A DNA stretch of 64,000 bases from Candidatus Poseidoniaceae archaeon (lineage in GTDB: Archaea; Thermoplasmatota; Poseidoniia; Poseidoniales; Poseidoniaceae). The notes under the pieces were generated by a model. The model did no database searches, was not told the origin of the DNA, and saw only the letters and a list, made by a program, of their open reading frames with translations. A program made the position numbers and the translations under genes. Positions 62,237 through 64,000 of the stretch are shown here, one piece after another; the stretch's first letter is position 1; every line of letters begins with the position of its first letter. The stretch covers positions 1-64,000 of the forward strand of contig JAPKCS010000005.1 of NCBI GenBank assembly GCA_028822845.1, written 5' to 3'.

Positions 62237-63609
62237 GCGGACATGGAAATGACGTTGCGAACAGTATCTGGCTGCGTGCAGTCATGATGGCTGGAATAAT
62301 CCTCACCGTTGGTGTGATTGGATTTGCTGTGCTTGGTGTTGCAATTGCAGGCCAAAAGCATCACACATGGGAAGAAGAACACCATCACTACGAAGATGCC
62401 AAAGAAGAATGGCAGACTGCAGTCGCAAACACAGATATCTCTGGCGACGATCACTCTGCAGAACTCTACATCGCAAAGGAAGAGGCGCACAACACCGAAG
62501 TTGCAGCTCACCTTTCCTACCTGACCTACCGTGTTGCGGGCATGACCATGCTGTTCCTCACCATCGCTTACACGTCCTTCATCGGTCTAGGTGGGTTCTT
62601 GAACGCAAGCAAACCAAAGGCAGGCGATCACGGTGACGATCACGGTGATGGCTATGGCGACGATCACCACGGCTCAGCCTCCCCGATCATCTTCGCGTTT
62701 GGTATCATGGTGTTCTTGACCGGTTTACCCGATTTCATCATCGCTTGCAAGGCCTTGCTCGATGAAACCGTCGCAGCAGAATTGGGCATGCTTGGCGTCA
62801 GCGTCTCAGGATTGCTGATCATCGTTGTCGCAGTGTCCAACTGGTGGTTCGAAGACCTGCCGTTTATTGGCCACGGTGAACAAATTGCGACCTCGTATCC
62901 GTTCGAAGGTGACCACATCCGTAAGGTGGGTCTCTGGGTGTTCATCATGTCTGAAATCATGGTGTTCGCAACCTTCTTTTCTTCCTACCTGAGAATGCGC
63001 ACTGAATGGTGCACAAAGTGGGCTTTCGAAAGCAGCGATGGCGGCTTTGAAGGCTGTGCTTCCCAAGACGATTGGGTCCTCACAGCATCGGATTACCTTC
63101 GACCAGGCGGTGCTAAACTCGATGGCCTTGGAGAATCCGTTGGTGACTTCTGGACGCTTTTACCTGGTGGAATCAACACCTTTGCCCTGATCATTTCCTC
63201 TTACACCATCGTCTTGGCGCTCAAGACGGCGAAGAACACGCATTGGGAACCATCGAACGGCATCATGGGCAAATTGATGCCATCAAAGAAAGTAGCGATT
63301 CGGAACTACCTCATCGCAACATTGCTTCTTGGTTCCCTGTTCATCATCCTCAAGCTTGTTGAATGGAGCCACCTGGTTGCAGAAGGCTTCACCATCGGTA
63401 CAGTGCAAGGTTCCATCTTCTACATCGCCACAGGCGCTCACGGTCTTCACGTGTTCGTTGGCTTGATCATCATGCTCTATCTCGTGTTCAAGGCCAATAC
63501 AATTGGCTTTGATGAGAAGAATGCACAGGGCATCGAGTACTTTGGTCTGTACTGGCACTTTGTTGACCTTGCTTGGGTGGTTATTTTCCCAGCGTTCTAT
63601 TTGTATTGA
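62233..63609 (+). CDS. coxC: Cytochrome c oxidase subunit III
   Basis: HIRKVGLWVFIMSEIMVFATFFSSYL, GAHGLHVFVGLIIMLYLV, YWHFVDLAWVVIFPAFYLY. Confidence 0.94.
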   Translation: MSGHGNDVANSIWLRAVMMAGIILTVGVIGFAVLGVAIAGQKHHTWEEEHHHYEDAKEEWQTAVANTDISGDDHSAELYIAKEEAHNTEVAAHLSYLTYRVAGMTMLFLTIAYTSFIGLGGFLNASKPKAGDHGDDHGDGYGDDHHGSASPIIFAFGIMVFLTGLPDFIIACKALLDETVAAELGMLGVSVSGLLIIVVAVSNWWFEDLPFIGHGEQIATSYPFEGDHIRKVGLWVFIMSEIMVFATFFSSYLRMRTEWCTKWAFESSDGGFEGCASQDDWVLTASDYLRPGGAKLDGLGESVGDFWTLLPGGINTFALIISSYTIVLALKTAKNTHWEPSNGIMGKLMPSKKVAIRNYLIATLLLGSLFIILKLVEWSHLVAEGFTIGTVQGSIFYIATGAHGLHVFVGLIIMLYLVFKANTIGFDEKNAQGIEYFGLYWHFVDLAWVVIFPAFYLY

Positions 63610-63615
63610 GGTGAG

Positions 63616-63960
63616 ATGATGAGTGAACATGCAGAATTTATGGGCAAAGACGTCTACTTTTGGAACTTCATCGTTTTGATGTTTTTCACGCTGTTTGAAG
63701 TGGGTGCTGTTTTCTTCGAGCAGATCCCAAAGAACGCAGTATGGGGCATTCTCATCGTTGTCGGTCTCATCAAAGGCTTCGGTATCGCAGCCTTCTTTAT
63801 GCACTTGCGCGATGAACACAAGTGGTTCAACATCACGTTCATGTTCCCTTGGATCTTCGTAGCATTGATGATTTGGGGCATTGGGCTATCAAACCCTGAA
63901 GGTGTTTCAGGACTTCCAAGCTGGTGCACACCAGATTGGACTTACGCCACCGAACGTTGA
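63616..63960 (+). CDS. Cytochrome c oxidase subunit IV-like
   Basis: Three TM helices, LIKGFGIAAFFMHLRDEHKW, last gene of cox cluster. Confidence 0.82.
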   Translation: MMSEHAEFMGKDVYFWNFIVLMFFTLFEVGAVFFEQIPKNAVWGILIVVGLIKGFGIAAFFMHLRDEHKWFNITFMFPWIFVALMIWGIGLSNPEGVSGLPSWCTPDWTYATER

Positions 63961-63982
63961 ACCGAGTAGGATAACATTCAAA

Positions 63983-63998
63983 CCCCTCGCCCGAGGGG
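63983..63998 (+). terminator. Possible stem-loop after the cox operon
   Basis: cccctcg-cc-cgagggg perfect 7-bp inverted repeat; window ends before any T-run can be seen. Confidence 0.4.
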
Positions 63999-64000
63999 AT

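Noticed and set aside
1-64000. CRISPR array, prophage or transposon
   Set aside because: No regularly spaced repeats, cas-like genes, transposase or phage structural motifs were seen

Overview
The 64 kb window is dense, single-copy archaeal chromosome with no CRISPR array, transposon or prophage visible. Core archaeal genes (TFB, RpoP, Sec61-beta, topoisomerase VI A+B, RFC-like clamp loader, THEP1 NTPase, archaeal phosphopantothenate synthetase, XerA-like recombinase) sit beside an aerobic heme-copper oxidase operon and many large surface proteins with C-terminal membrane anchors. This is most consistent with marine Euryarchaeota of the Marine Group II/Poseidoniales type; that placement is inference and was not tested phylogenetically. 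Two tRNA genes are visible (Asp-GTC, Arg-CCT). Three coding regions are absent or mis-started in the ORF track: a minus-strand Pro-rich CDS running off the left edge, rpoP (49 aa), and a DUF2237 protein with an internal start. The strongest candidate for an undescribed system is a tandem beta-grasp (ubiquitin/ThiS-like) protein with two LVGG ends at 1644-2081, next to rpoP. Other notable items: a helix-hairpin-helix protein with a histone-H1-like Lys/Ala tail, a cytochrome oxidase subunit I fused to a secreted CxCH domain, a VWA domain inserted into a beta-propeller blade, a membrane-anchored SAP-domain protein, an orphan adenine methyltransferase next to two TerB-like genes, a swivel-first fused aconitase/IPM isomerase, and a PlsC-like acyltransferase. 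All family names come from reading motifs by eye; no searches were run.
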